From: Alkalihalobacillus sp. AL-G
GTDB lineage: Bacteria > Bacillota > Bacilli > Bacillales > Fictibacillaceae
Direction of reading: 5' to 3'
Assembly (NCBI RefSeq): GCF_030643805.1
Contig: NZ_CP094656.1
Span: forward strand, 310,001 to 374,000
DNA length: 64,000 bases
The position numbers and the translations under genes were made by a program. The notes under the pieces were generated by a model. That model saw only the letters and a program-made list of their open reading frames with translations. It searched no databases and had not been told where the DNA came from. Below, in pieces: positions 34,269-44,763 of this stretch (the first letter of the stretch is position 1; each line of letters begins with the position of its first letter).

Positions 34269-34718
34269 ATGGTAGAAAACATAACCTTTCGGGTGATGAC
34301 CCTAGAAGATTTGGAAGCTATTTTGAAAATTGAACATACGTCCTTCCCGAATCCATGGAGCCGTACTGCTTTTTATAATGAGGTTGTGAACAATCAGTTT
34401 GCCACTTATCTCTTATTGGAAATTGATGGACAGGTTATCGGATATTGTGGAATCTGGATCATTATTGACGAGGCGCACATAACGAATATCGCGATTCTTC
34501 CGGAATATCGCGGGAAAAATTATGGAGAGGCGTTGTTTCGAAAAGCGATTGACGAAGCACGTAGGCATGGTGCGAAGACAATGACGCTGGAAGTCCGGCT
34601 TAGCAATCGTGTGGCACAGAACATGTACCGGAAATTCGGTTTTGAGAACGGTGGAATTCGGAAAAATTATTATACAGATAACGGGGAAGATGCGTTAGTA
34701 ATGTGGGTGAATTTATAA
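34269..34718 (+). CDS. rimI: Ribosomal protein bS18 N-acetyltransferase RimI
   Basis: From ATG 34269 (GTG 34260 is the alternative) it encodes 149 residues of the GNAT fold, with the acetyl-CoA-binding stretch AILPEYRGKNYGEALFRKAI and the C-terminal YRKFGFENGGIRKNYYTDNGEDALVM typical of RimI, shown here only as family landmarks. It sits between tsaB and tsaD as in many Bacilli, and its stop directly abuts the tsaD ATG. Confidence 0.91.
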   Translation: MVENITFRVMTLEDLEAILKIEHTSFPNPWSRTAFYNEVVNNQFATYLLLEIDGQVIGYCGIWIIIDEAHITNIAILPEYRGKNYGEALFRKAIDEARRHGAKTMTLEVRLSNRVAQNMYRKFGFENGGIRKNYYTDNGEDALVMWVNL

Positions 34719-35738
34719 ATGGAACAATCAGATGAACTGATACTTGGAATTGAAACGAGCTGTGATGAAACGGCTGCGGCCATTGTGAAAAATGGAACGG
34801 AGCTTATTGCGAATGTCGTTTCCTCACAAATCGAGAGTCATAAACGATTCGGCGGTGTCGTACCTGAGATTGCGTCGCGCCATCATGTCGAACAGATCAC
34901 GATCGTCATCGAGGAAGCATTACGTCAGGGGAACGTTTGCTTTGAAGACCTTTCAGCGATTGCAGTCACTGAAGGACCTGGACTTGTCGGAGCGCTTTTG
35001 ATCGGTGTAAATGCTGCGAAGGCGATTGCACTTGCTCATAACCTTCCGCTCGTTGCGGTGCATCATATTGCGGGACACATTTATGCGAACCGGCTTGAGG
35101 AACCGATGGAGTTTCCACTATTAGCGTTGGTCGTTTCAGGAGGACATACTGAGCTGATTTTGATGAACGAGCACGGGTCCTTTGAAATCATCGGTGAAAC
35201 TCGAGATGATGCGGCAGGTGAGGCGTATGATAAAGTGGCGCGAACACTGAACCTTCCTTATCCCGGTGGACCGCATATCGATAAAATGGCTGCTGAAGGG
35301 GAGCCGACGATCGATCTACCGCGGGCATGGTTGGAGGCGGATTCTTATGATTTCAGCTTCAGCGGGCTGAAGTCAGCAGTCATCAATACGTTGCACAATA
35401 AGAAGCAGCGTGGTGAAGAAATCAACCCGAATGACCTAGCCGCAAGCTTTCAGGAAAGTGTAATCGATGTGTTGGTTGAAAAAACATACCGGGCGGCAGA
35501 AGCGTATGGAGTGAAGCAGGTGGTTGTTGCAGGTGGAGTAGCTGCAAATAAAGGCCTACGCGGGCGACTTCAAGAAAAGTTCGACGGATCGGGCATCCCC
35601 TTATTGATTCCACCGCTCTGGTTGTGTACCGACAACGCGGCAATGATTGCGGCAGCCGGATCGATTGAGTATCAAAAAGGAAAGCGTGCGACTATGAAAC
35701 TGAATGGAAATCCAGGACTTGATTTAGAAGATTTTTAA
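34719..35738 (+). CDS. tsaD: tRNA N6-adenosine threonylcarbamoyltransferase TsaD
   Basis: The 339-residue Kae1/TsaD protein has [14 protein letters not shown], the metal-binding histidines of [28 protein letters not shown] and [10 protein letters not shown]. It transfers threonylcarbamoyl to A37. It directly follows rimI and ends before a clear terminator; a DnaA-box cluster lies beyond, as at this locus (gcp) in Bacillus subtilis by my recollection. Confidence 0.95.
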   Translation: MEQSDELILGIETSCDETAAAIVKNGTELIANVVSSQIESHKRFGGVVPEIASRHHVEQITIVIEEALRQGNVCFEDLSAIAVTEGPGLVGALLIGVNAAKAIALAHNLPLVAVHHIAGHIYANRLEEPMEFPLLALVVSGGHTELILMNEHGSFEIIGETRDDAAGEAYDKVARTLNLPYPGGPHIDKMAAEGEPTIDLPRAWLEADSYDFSFSGLKSAVINTLHNKKQRGEEINPNDLAASFQESVIDVLVEKTYRAAEAYGVKQVVVAGGVAANKGLRGRLQEKFDGSGIPLLIPPLWLCTDNAAMIAAAGSIEYQKGKRATMKLNGNPGLDLEDF

Positions 35739-35740
35739 TT

Positions 35741-35782
35741 AAAAAGACTGCCTCTGCCGTAAACGGGAAGGCAGTCTTTTCT
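35741..35782 (+). terminator. Terminator after tsaD
   Basis: AAAAGACTGCCT (35742-35753) pairs perfectly with AGGCAGTCTTTT (35769-35780), ending in Ts. Confidence 0.88.
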
Positions 35783-35998
35783 TCTGTATCATATGAAATA
35801 GTGTTTTTTGTATAGGTGTATTCCAAAAAGTAATACCAAAATTCTTTTCATAATGTCTCCTAGTAATCAAACTCTTAATTTCCAATTATAGCAAGTACTT
35901 CTTTTAACGGTTTTCTAAACTGCATATATCGGTTGAACTGCCTAAAGAGTTTAGGGCTTTTGTACGAAAAGTTATTCTATGGTTAATGTGGAAAAAAG

Positions 35999-36171
35999 TA
36001 ATCCACAGCCTGTGAACAATGTGGATAATGTATTAAGAACATGAAAAAATAACATCTTTCATTGTGGACATAAAAATGTGGATAAAGTAGGATGTTTTTG
36101 TGGATAGTGTGGATAAATAGTACTAAAAACGATAAAAACACCGTCGAATCTGTGCATAACCCTGTGGATAC
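35999..36171 (+). promoter_or_regulatory. Cluster of DnaA boxes between tsaD and ydiF
   Basis: Three perfect DnaA boxes in the form TGTGGATAA (36020, 36077, 36108) and at least five near matches (TAATCCACA 35999, TGTGGACAT 36063, TGTGGATAG 36099, TGTGCATAA 36151, TGTGGATAC 36163) lie within 173 bp, nearly all in one orientation. There is no AT-rich unwinding region with dnaA/dnaN nearby, so this is not the main origin. It matches the idea of a DnaA-titrating box cluster. The gap 35783-35998 is AT-rich without other features. Confidence 0.85.
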
Positions 36172-36241
36172 TGTGTATATGTTGAAAATTTAAAAAAGGA
36201 ATGACGCTGTAAAGATCAGCCTGTCATTCCTTGTACCCTTT

Positions 36242-38170
36242 TTATAAAATTTGTAATCGTTCCCATTCTTCAAGTAATGATTCTAGTCCTTGTTGAGCGG
36301 TTTGAAGCTGTCCGTTGATCTCTTGTGTCTTTTCATAATCCTGAAAAACCTCAGGATCGGCGAGATCTTGTTCATACAACTCTATTTGTTGCTCGTGTTG
36401 TTCGATTCGTGTTTCAAGCTCGTCGATACGCCGGAGTCGTTTCCGCTCGTCCTTTTTCGCTTGCTTATCGACCTGAAACTGTTCCTTCGTGTCGCTGACT
36501 TTTTCCGCATCGATCGTAACACTGTTTTCTTCACGCTCAAGACGTTCGAGTTCTGCAATTTCCGCCTTCTTTTCAAGGAAGTAATCGTAGTCACCTAGAT
36601 AGTTCTCAAGACCTTCTTGCGTTAAATCTACGACACGTGTGGCAATCCGATTAATGAAATAGCGGTCATGTGAAATGAAGAGAATCGTGCCGGGATAATC
36701 AATCAACGCATTTTCCAACACTTCTTTGCTGTCGAGATCCAAGTGGTTCGTCGGTTCATCAAGTATCAAGACATTTGCCTTTTGCAGCATCAGCTTCGCA
36801 AGAGCCAATCTCGCTTTTTGTCCACCGCTCAATTCATTGACACCCTTCAAAACGTCATCACCGCTAAAAAGGAAGTTCCCGAGAACGGTGCGAATCTCTT
36901 TTTCGGTATGTGTCGGGTATTCATCCCATAATTCCTGTAAAACCGTTTTGTGACTGTTCAGGTTGGCTTGCTCCTGATCGTAGTAGCCGATTTGAATGTT
37001 TGAACCAAATTGGATGCTGCCGGCGAATTTTCGCTTCGAATCAATGATCGTTTTGATCAGCGTCGATTTACCAATCCCATTTGGCCCGACGAGTGCAATG
37101 CTTTCTTCACGTTGGATGTGCAAGTTTATATGTTCAGCTAGGGGCTCGTCATAACCGATGCTAAGGTCATCTAGCTTCAGAACGTCATTTCCAGTTTGTC
37201 GCTCAATTTTAAAACCGAACTGTGCGGATTTTTCAGCTGAATCCGGCCGGTCGAGTACTTCCATCCGTTCAAGCTGGCGTCGACGGCTTTGTGCACGTTT
37301 TGTTGTTGAAGCACGAGCGATGTTACGCTGGACAAAATCCTGCAGCTTGTTGATTTCTGCCTGCTGCTTTTCGAATTCCTTAAGCTCCTGTTCGTACTGC
37401 TCAGCCTTTTGTTTTAAATAGTGGCTGTAGTTTCCGAGGTACTTTTTACTTTTTTGCCTCGAAATTTCGTAGACTTGGGTTGAAACCTTGTCTAAAAAGT
37501 AGCGGTCATGAGAGACGATCAGCAAGGCACCTGGATACGATTGCAAATAGCCCTCAAGCCAATTCAATGTCTCGATGTCGAGATGGTTCGTCGGTTCATC
37601 GAGAATAAGCAGATCGGGACGTGTTAGCAACAGCTTCACAAGTGCGAGCCTCGTTTTTTGTCCGCCGCTTAAAGATGAAACCGGCTTCTCATAATCCTCC
37701 TCGTAAAACCGGAACCCATGAAGGACTGAGCGGATGTCGTTTTCATATTGATAACCGCCTCGCTGCTGGAACGTTTGCTGGAGCTCATCATATTCAGCTA
37801 GCACTTTTTCATAGAGAACAGGGTCGTTCAGTACCGACTCTTGTCCCATCTTCTTTTCAAGCTGCCGAATCTGGTCCTCCATCTGCTGAAGGTCGTTATA
37901 CACCTTCAGCATCTCTTCCCAAATCGTAAGCTCAGACTCTAATCCAGAGTTCTGTGCTAAGTAGCCGATTTCAATTTCTTTCGGCTTCATTATTGATCCA
38001 GAATCATGGGATAGCTGCCCGCTGATGATTTTCAATAGAGTAGATTTACCTGCACCGTTACGCCCGACTAATGCGATTCGGTCCCGGGATTGTACTTCAA
38101 GTTTAATATTCGATAAAATAAGGTCAGCACCAAAATATTTGGTGACCTCTTGGACTTGTAAAACGATCAT
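36242..38170 (-). CDS. ydiF: ABC-F family ATPase (YdiF-like)
   Basis: From ATG 38170 (ribosome-binding site GAGGTG) it encodes 642 residues with two ABC domains: Walker A GRNGAGKSTLLK and GPNGIGKSTLIK, signatures LSGGQKTRLALVK and LSGGQKARLALAK, and two copies of LILDEPTNHLD. An interdomain linker of charged helices and a C-terminal coiled coil (from about residue 560) are typical of ABC-F proteins. There are no membrane segments. ABC-F proteins act on the ribosome E site; the particular task of YdiF is not established here. It is convergent to tsaD. Confidence 0.93.
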   Translation of the reverse strand: MIVLQVQEVTKYFGADLILSNIKLEVQSRDRIALVGRNGAGKSTLLKIISGQLSHDSGSIMKPKEIEIGYLAQNSGLESELTIWEEMLKVYNDLQQMEDQIRQLEKKMGQESVLNDPVLYEKVLAEYDELQQTFQQRGGYQYENDIRSVLHGFRFYEEDYEKPVSSLSGGQKTRLALVKLLLTRPDLLILDEPTNHLDIETLNWLEGYLQSYPGALLIVSHDRYFLDKVSTQVYEISRQKSKKYLGNYSHYLKQKAEQYEQELKEFEKQQAEINKLQDFVQRNIARASTTKRAQSRRRQLERMEVLDRPDSAEKSAQFGFKIERQTGNDVLKLDDLSIGYDEPLAEHINLHIQREESIALVGPNGIGKSTLIKTIIDSKRKFAGSIQFGSNIQIGYYDQEQANLNSHKTVLQELWDEYPTHTEKEIRTVLGNFLFSGDDVLKGVNELSGGQKARLALAKLMLQKANVLILDEPTNHLDLDSKEVLENALIDYPGTILFISHDRYFINRIATRVVDLTQEGLENYLGDYDYFLEKKAEIAELERLEREENSVTIDAEKVSDTKEQFQVDKQAKKDERKRLRRIDELETRIEQHEQQIELYEQDLADPEVFQDYEKTQEINGQLQTAQQGLESLLEEWERLQIL

Positions 38171-38262
38171 GATAAAACACCTCATTTGCACATGGATGTC
38201 AACTCAAAGAGGACCTTTTCGAGTCTGCGATGAGAATCCATAGTTGCATTACTTATGCTGAC

Positions 38263-38362
38263 TTCGACGTTAGGCTCACACGATGTGAGTCCGTTCAACT
38301 TTAGGCTCACACGACGTGAGTCAGTTCGACGTTGTTATAGGACGTAACGTATTTAGTCGAAC
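38263..38362 (-). repeat. GTCCT-loop hairpin repeat with two companion palindromes
   Basis: The outer stem GTTCGAC/GTCGAAC (38324-38330 with 38356-38362) encloses GTTAT-AGGAC-GTAAC, so the apical loop on the minus strand is GTCCT, as in the rrn copies. GGCTCACACGAyGTGAGTC occurs just before it twice (about 38273 and 38304). The remaining spacer to moaC has a TATAGT -10 candidate at 38566-38571 without a well-placed -35. Confidence 0.7.
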
Positions 38363-38592
38363 ATCCTTTACTGATTTAACATTCTAAGTCGAACAGTCGA
38401 AGATTCCTTTTTTGGTTAAGTTCAAAGAGCTCGCTGTAATTCGCAGACGCTTTGAACACATATAATCAGTGTAGCGTATGAGGAAAAGGTCAGGCAACTA
38501 TTCAATTTTCAAAGTTTTGTTATAAATTTGCAGGTTGGACACCTTTCTTTTTTAAAAAAATGGTGTATAGTCTCAGTTAGGCAGGTGATTCT

Positions 38593-39072
38593 ATGGGCGA
38601 ATTCACACATTTCAATGAGCAGGGCAGGGCAAAAATGGTCGATATTTCAGACAAGGAAGCTACCGTCCGAACCGCACGTGTACAAAGCCGTGTTATCGTG
38701 ACAAAAGAAATCTATGAAGCGATTCAAGGCGGGAACGTGCAAAAAGGAGATGTATTATCTGTTGCCCAGGTTGCCGGAATCATGGCGGCCAAAAAAACCC
38801 CTGATATCGTCCCGATGTGTCATCCATTGCCGCTGAAAGCCATCGATATCTCATTTGATTGGAATATCGGTGAATCCTACGAGTTACTGATTGAAGCCTT
38901 TGTGAAAACGAAGGGGAATACGGGTGTTGAAATGGAAGCGTTGACGGCAGCATCAGCCGTTGCTCTTACCGTTTACGATATGTGCAAGGCTATCGATAAG
39001 GGGATGGTCCTTGGTCCTACTTATCTTTTAGAAAAACAAGGTGGAAGAAGCGGTGATTACCGCAAAGTGTAG
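38593..39072 (+). CDS. moaC: Cyclic pyranopterin monophosphate synthase MoaC
   Basis: The 159-residue protein carries the MoaC motifs [35 protein letters not shown] and [16 protein letters not shown]-like text (here [18 protein letters not shown]). It makes cPMP for molybdenum cofactor. The ATG follows CAGGTG. It lies between ydiF and rex, the Bacillus order, away from other moa genes. Confidence 0.94.
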   Translation: MGEFTHFNEQGRAKMVDISDKEATVRTARVQSRVIVTKEIYEAIQGGNVQKGDVLSVAQVAGIMAAKKTPDIVPMCHPLPLKAIDISFDWNIGESYELLIEAFVKTKGNTGVEMEALTAASAVALTVYDMCKAIDKGMVLGPTYLLEKQGGRSGDYRKV

Positions 39073-39125
39073 TATTTGACCACCGCATGTTCTACGTAAG
39101 GGAAGCATGACTTTTCAACAGGAGT

Positions 39126-39215
39126 ATCGACGTCGTAGAAAAGTTCAAGTCCCTAGTATTAAGTGTAACTAAGGCTCACCCTGCGCTAGAGCTTGGTTTT
39201 ACCAAGTTTTCTTTA
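39126..39215 (+). repeat. Dispersed intergenic repeat (CCAAGTTTT family), copy upstream of rex
   Basis: Blocks AAAAGTTCAAGTCCC, GTAACTAAGGCTCACC and CCAAGTTTTCTTTAAA match the copies at 18745-18829 and 31506-31560. In all, the CCAAGTTTT part can pair with a nearby AGCTTGG or similar stretch. Confidence 0.7.
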
Positions 39216-39236
39216 AAAATGCATTGGAGGGATTCT

Positions 39237-39878
39237 ATGAGCGTTGAAGAGCATAAAATTCCGCAAGCGACAGCAAAACGTTTGCCACTCTATTACCGGT
39301 TTTTAAAAAATCTTTCCGCGTCAGGAAAGCAGCGCGTTTCTTCATCAGAATTAAGTGAGGCGGTCAAAGTTGACTCCGCCACGATTCGAAGAGACTTCTC
39401 CTATTTTGGAGCATTAGGGAAAAAGGGTTATGGCTATAATGTAAACTACTTGCTTACCTTTTTCAGAAAGACGCTCGATCAGGATGAAGTCACACGGGTC
39501 ATGCTGATTGGTGTCGGGAATCTCGGAACGGCACTGCTCAATTATAATTTTCTTAAAGGTGATAATACGAGAATCGAAATGGCGTTTGATGTCGATGATA
39601 GCAAAGTAGGAACAACGATCAGCGGAGTCCCCGTCTATCATCTCGACAGCATGAAAAAGCATGCAGCCAAGGACGTATCAGCTGCGATTTTGACGGTACC
39701 TGCCCCACATGCTCAGGTGGTTGCGGACCAGCTTGTTGAAATTGGGATCAAAGGGATTCTGAATTTCACTCCTGCGCGACTGACTGTGCCAGAGCATATT
39801 CGGGTCCATCACATCGATCTCGCCGTTGAACTGCAATCGCTGATTTACTTTTTAAAACATTATCCGCTTGAATCATAA
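39237..39878 (+). CDS. rex: Redox-sensing transcriptional repressor Rex
   Basis: From ATG 39237 (TTGGAGGG) it encodes 213 residues: an N-terminal winged helix ([24 protein letters not shown] region), a Rossmann NAD(H)-binding domain ([15 protein letters not shown]), and the C-terminal domain-swap helix (SLIYFLKHY). Rex represses fermentation and respiration genes when NADH is low. It precedes tatA by 28 nt. Confidence 0.95.
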   Translation: MSVEEHKIPQATAKRLPLYYRFLKNLSASGKQRVSSSELSEAVKVDSATIRRDFSYFGALGKKGYGYNVNYLLTFFRKTLDQDEVTRVMLIGVGNLGTALLNYNFLKGDNTRIEMAFDVDDSKVGTTISGVPVYHLDSMKKHAAKDVSAAILTVPAPHAQVVADQLVEIGIKGILNFTPARLTVPEHIRVHHIDLAVELQSLIYFLKHYPLES

Positions 39879-39906
39879 AAACAAACACCTAAGGAGGTGA
39901 CCACCT

Positions 39907-40098
39907 ATGGGATTAGGTGCAGGAAGTATTATTTTAATCGCAATCGTTGCATTGTTGCTGTTCGGTCCGAAAAAGCTGCCTGAGCTTGGAAAAGCTGCGG
40001 GTAAAACGTTGCGCGAATTCAAAAACGCAACGAATGGACTTGTAGACGACGATGATGATGACAAAGAGAAGAAGAACAAGAAGACGGAACAGCAGTAG
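39907..40098 (+). CDS. tatA: Sec-independent translocase protein TatA
   Basis: The 63-residue protein has one N-terminal membrane helix, the hinge FGPKKLPELG, an amphipathic helix, and a very acidic-then-basic tail (DDDDDDKEKKNKK). TatA oligomers form the Tat pore with TatC next door. The ribosome-binding site TAAGGAGGTGACC is complementary to nearly the whole anti-Shine-Dalgarno sequence, fitting the high copy number TatA needs. Confidence 0.94.
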   Translation: MGLGAGSIILIAIVALLLFGPKKLPELGKAAGKTLREFKNATNGLVDDDDDDKEKKNKKTEQQ

Positions 40099-40115
40099 AT
40101 AGGAAGGTTTTTAGT

Positions 40116-40874
40116 ATGACGGACAAACAGATGTCACTGCAATACCATATAGAAGAATTACGGAAACGAATCCTGATCGTCATACTAGTATTTCTCGTAG
40201 CATTCATATCAGGTTTTTTCCTAGCGATGCCGTTGATTCAGTTTTTACAAGAAACACCGGAAGCAGCCGGGCTGGAACTGAATGTTTTTAATATCACCGA
40301 TCCGATCAACGTCTTTTTGGACTTTGCCTTTCTGATCGGATTATTACTTACCTCTCCAGTCGCTTTATATCAATTGTGGGGATTCGTGAGCCCAGGGTTA
40401 TTGGAGCGGGAACGGAAAGCTACTTTGGCGTATATCCCGATGACATTTATTTTGTTTATCGTCGGTATCGCATTTTCGTATTATATTGTGTTTCCGTTTG
40501 TGATTGATTTTATGAACGGACTGGCTGAAGTGCTTGGGGTCGAAGAGGAATACGGAATCAACGAATATTTTCAATTTTTATTTCGGATGACCTTACCATT
40601 TGGGATTTTGTTTCAATTTCCGATTGTTGTCATGTTTTTGACGCGATTAGGGATTTTGACACCAGACCTGCTTGGGCAGATCCGTAAATACTCGTATTTT
40701 GTTTTGATCGTCATCGCAGGCTTGATCACACCACCAGAAATCATTTCACATTTGATGGTGACCGTACCGTTGATTATCCTGTATGAAATGAGTATTTTGA
40801 TTTCGCGTGTTGCGTACCGGAAGACGTTAAAGGCAGCAGAAGAAGCGGAAGCAGATGAAGAAACTGAACAATAA
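40116..40874 (+). CDS. tatC: Sec-independent translocase protein TatC
   Basis: The 252-residue protein has six membrane segments, the N-terminal HIEELRKRIL motif, and the conserved FVSPGLLERERK loop. It binds twin-arginine signal peptides. Together with tatA it makes a two-component TatAC system of the Bacillus (TatAyCy) type. No Tat substrate gene is adjacent. Confidence 0.95.
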   Translation: MTDKQMSLQYHIEELRKRILIVILVFLVAFISGFFLAMPLIQFLQETPEAAGLELNVFNITDPINVFLDFAFLIGLLLTSPVALYQLWGFVSPGLLERERKATLAYIPMTFILFIVGIAFSYYIVFPFVIDFMNGLAEVLGVEEEYGINEYFQFLFRMTLPFGILFQFPIVVMFLTRLGILTPDLLGQIRKYSYFVLIVIAGLITPPEIISHLMVTVPLIILYEMSILISRVAYRKTLKAAEEAEADEETEQ

Positions 40875-40876
40875 AG

Positions 40877-40904
40877 AGAGCTTGGCGAAGCGCCAAGCTT
40901 TTTT
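40877..40904 (+). terminator. Terminator after tatC
   Basis: AGCTTGGCG (40879-40887) and CGCCAAGCT (40891-40899) with loop AAG are followed by six Ts. Confidence 0.9.
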
Positions 40905-40959
40905 CGTTTTTACACAAATTGCAGCTCACGGGCACGAAAGACTAACCTTATCCACTCAA

Positions 40960-41260
40960 GTTACACTACGAAAGGACGATGGACTTTATCGACCGTAGAA
41001 AAGGATTTTATTATGCCTGAAAAAACCGAATTAACACAGCGGAGGAACTGTCATTCAAGAAAAAAACCGATCGTACACGATATTGTGGCACGATTCCACA
41101 GCGTACTTACGACGTTCTTCGGGTGTATGCGTACTATTGTACGCATACAAATTTCGCACCTCGGTTTAAGCCGCGGAAAGTGCCTTCCAAATGGAGGATT
41201 TACGTTCGTAAATCGACCAAATTGTATTAAAAAAATGGACGGATCAAAGTGGATCTGACC
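40960..41260 (+). other. Hairpin-rich non-coding region between tatC and ydiK
   Basis: The 436-nt convergent gap carries unusual palindromes: TGTATGCGTAC/GTACGCATACA (11 bp, loop TATT, 41124-41149), GATTTACG/CGTAAATC (8 bp, loop TT, 41197-41214) and TGTGG/CCACA with CGATTC between (near 41084-41100). An 81-codon frame at 41013-41258 runs through these and has no recognisable relatives, so I do not call it a gene. Confidence 0.5.
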
Positions 41261-41292
41261 GCTTTAACCCTGATTTGAAAACCTTCAATCTA

Positions 41293-41329
41293 CAACAAAG
41301 ACCTGAGCGGACATCCGTCCATGCTCAGG
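41293..41329 (-). terminator. Terminator of the ydiL-ydiK pair
   Basis: CCTGAGC (41302-41308) pairs with GCTCAGG (41323-41329), with an inner GGAC/GTCC stem; on the minus strand it is followed by TCTTTGTTGT. Confidence 0.6.
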
Positions 41330-41340
41330 CCTGCTAGTTA

Positions 41341-41541
41341 CTACTTCTTTATATTACGTATTTTTTTTCGTAACTCGATCATCCGGAAGGCATTGAAAAA
41401 GTCGTACGCAGCAAGAGCCATATTAATAAGCGGCCAAAATGACCAAATCCCATCCTCTTGAGCGTAGTATATGGCTAAATAAGTAAAGATAATTCCAAGA
41501 ACGAAATAGGCATAAATCCAAAATGTAGGTGAAAATCTCAT
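41341..41541 (-). CDS. ydiK: YdiK-like small membrane protein
   Basis: The 66-residue protein has two hydrophobic helices (about residues 6-26 and 32-50) and a basic C-terminus. Length and position after ydiL match YdiK of Bacillus subtilis (DUF4305-type), whose function is unknown. It starts 2 nt after the ydiL stop, so the two are cotranscribed. Confidence 0.82.
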   Translation of the reverse strand: MRFSPTFWIYAYFVLGIIFTYLAIYYAQEDGIWSFWPLINMALAAYDFFNAFRMIELRKKIRNIKK

Positions 41542-41543
41542 AA

Positions 41544-42251
41544 CTAGCCTCCAAATAAGAACTGAATGCTTTGTAGTTGTTTTTCTAATTCAGCAATTTT
41601 ATCCCGAAAGACGACTTGTGCAAGCATCACAAATGAATTTATTGATACGTGAGCGATGATCGGAACGATAAGCCGTTTCGTTTTTACATATAAAAAACTA
41701 AGTGTAAATCCCAATGCTGCGTAGATAAGAATATGGCTGAAATCCCTGTGTACAACCGCAAAAACCAGGGAACTAATTAATGCTGCGATGATAAAATTCG
41801 TACGTTTATAGAGTGTACCAAAGATGACTTTACGAAACACGATTTCTTCAAGGATTGGTCCAATAACTGAGACTACTAAAATAAGCAGTGGAAAGGACAG
41901 TGTCAAATCTACGATCATTTTCGTATTCTTTGAGCCTGGTTCAATACCAAATACATTCATTTCGATGCTCGCTGCAACAACTTGAGCAATAAATACAATT
42001 GGAATTCCAGCAAGTGCCCAACCGATTGTTTGGCTCATGCTTGAGCGTTCATCCCGATAAAGGGGGGTACGAAACTCCGGAATCAGAAGTACCATGATGA
42101 TTATGAATCCGATTGAAAAACTGACCACGTTCCAAATCCCGGGTATTTTTTCCATTGGAATTCCGAGTGACAGTAATAAAGGAACACCGATTAATCCTGA
42201 AAGCAGCATCAATATATATGTGATTAAAATCCACGCATTTCGTTTTTTCAA
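41544..42251 (-). CDS. ydiL: CPBP family intramembrane metalloprotease (YdiL-like)
   Basis: I place the start at TTG 42251, behind GAGGAGAATACC, giving MKKRNAWILITYILM as in homologues and 235 residues; the longer frame from 42314 lacks such a site. It has seven or so membrane segments and the CPBP/Rce1 motifs EEIVFRKVIFG, FAVVHRDFSH and HVSIN, whose Glu and His residues bind the metal. Members cleave or process prenylated or bacteriocin-related peptides; the substrate here is unknown. In Bacillus subtilis it lies next to groES as here. Confidence 0.88.
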   Translation of the reverse strand: MKKRNAWILITYILMLLSGLIGVPLLLSLGIPMEKIPGIWNVVSFSIGFIIIMVLLIPEFRTPLYRDERSSMSQTIGWALAGIPIVFIAQVVAASIEMNVFGIEPGSKNTKMIVDLTLSFPLLILVVSVIGPILEEIVFRKVIFGTLYKRTNFIIAALISSLVFAVVHRDFSHILIYAALGFTLSFLYVKTKRLIVPIIAHVSINSFVMLAQVVFRDKIAELEKQLQSIQFLFGG

Positions 42252-42507
42252 GGTATTCTCCTCTTTCACCAGAAGATTCGTTGGAAAAGCCAACTCAATG
42301 CCCCATTTTACCATACTCTGATTCGAATTACTTGATTCATGATTTTCAACTTTTCTAGGATAAATAGAAGTGAATTCAGCCTGTTAAAGATTGTTTGTAT
42401 ACGGCGTATTCTGTTTTAAAAAAAGGACGTAATTAGTCGAAGGGAGCAGGGAATTGTCGAACGTTATACAGGGTGAATTTCCTCGCAAAAAAATTTGAGT
42501 ATATCAC

Positions 42508-42536
42508 TTGCAAAAGGAGTTCAGATTGATTAATAT
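42508..42536 (+). promoter_or_regulatory. Sigma-A promoter of groESL
   Basis: TTGCAA (42508-42513), 17 nt and TAATAT (42531-42536) predict a start near 42543, just before the CIRCE operator. Confidence 0.82.
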
Positions 42537-42547
42537 TAAAAATGGAA

Positions 42548-42574
42548 TTAGCACTCACTATAATCGAGTGCTAA
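42548..42574 (+). promoter_or_regulatory. CIRCE operator (HrcA binding site)
   Basis: TTAGCACTC, 9 nt and GAGTGCTAA form a perfect CIRCE element. HrcA bound here represses groESL until heat shock occupies GroEL. Confidence 0.97.
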
Positions 42575-42609
42575 TAAATAAACTACAATCCTTGAGGAGG
42601 GTGTTTCAC

Positions 42610-42894
42610 TTGTTAAAGCCGTTAGGTGATCGTATTATCATTGAGCTTGTTGAAAGCGAAGAAAAAACCGCAAGCGGTATCGTACTTCCAGACTCTGCGA
42701 AGGAAAAGCCGCAAGAAGGTAAAGTTGTTGCAGTCGGTACTGGCCGAGTTACAGACAATGGAGAAAAAATTGCGCTTGAGGTTTCAGAAGGTGACTCTGT
42801 AATCTTCTCAAAATACGCAGGTACTGAAGTGAAATATCAAGGTGCAGAATACTTAATTTTACGCGAAACAGATGTGCTCGCTGTTATTGGTTAA
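42610..42894 (+). CDS. groES: Co-chaperonin GroES
   Basis: The start is TTG 42610 behind GAGGAGGGTG, giving [15 protein letters not shown] and 94 residues, the family length; the longer frame to 42508 crosses the CIRCE element. The mobile loop [21 protein letters not shown] is present (cited as a landmark). It forms the heptameric lid for GroEL. Confidence 0.96.
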   Translation: MLKPLGDRIIIELVESEEKTASGIVLPDSAKEKPQEGKVVAVGTGRVTDNGEKIALEVSEGDSVIFSKYAGTEVKYQGAEYLILRETDVLAVIG

Positions 42895-42932
42895 TTGAAA
42901 AACAAACAGGGAAAGGAAATCCCTACATATAA

Positions 42933-44597
<1,665 letters not shown>

Positions 44598-44640
44598 TAG
44601 CCCTCACCCAGAAAAATAGTAATACTATTTTTCACCCGAC

Positions 44641-44677
44641 AAGGCTATTCCCTAAGTTTAGGGGGTAGTCTTTTTTT
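44641..44677 (+). terminator. Terminator of groESL
   Basis: AAGGCTATTCCCTA pairs over about 14 bp (some G-U) with TAGGGGGTAGTCTT, followed by a T-run. A smaller AAAATAGT/ACTATTTT hairpin lies just upstream (44611-44631). Confidence 0.85.
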
Positions 44678-44763
44678 CTTGTTGTTACATTTGTGTATCG
44701 GTTGGCGATATGGCTTGTAATTCATGTCGAAAACCCTCATATTTAATAGAAAGGAGGCCCGAT

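Noticed and set aside
35999-36171. The DnaA-box cluster as the chromosomal origin
   Set aside because: dnaA, dnaN and a DNA-unwinding AT-rich block are absent, and the surrounding genes are those of a non-origin Bacillus locus.
41013-41258. An 81-codon frame between tatC and ydiK
   Set aside because: The sequence consists largely of palindromes and the translation looks random, with no ribosome-binding site of note.
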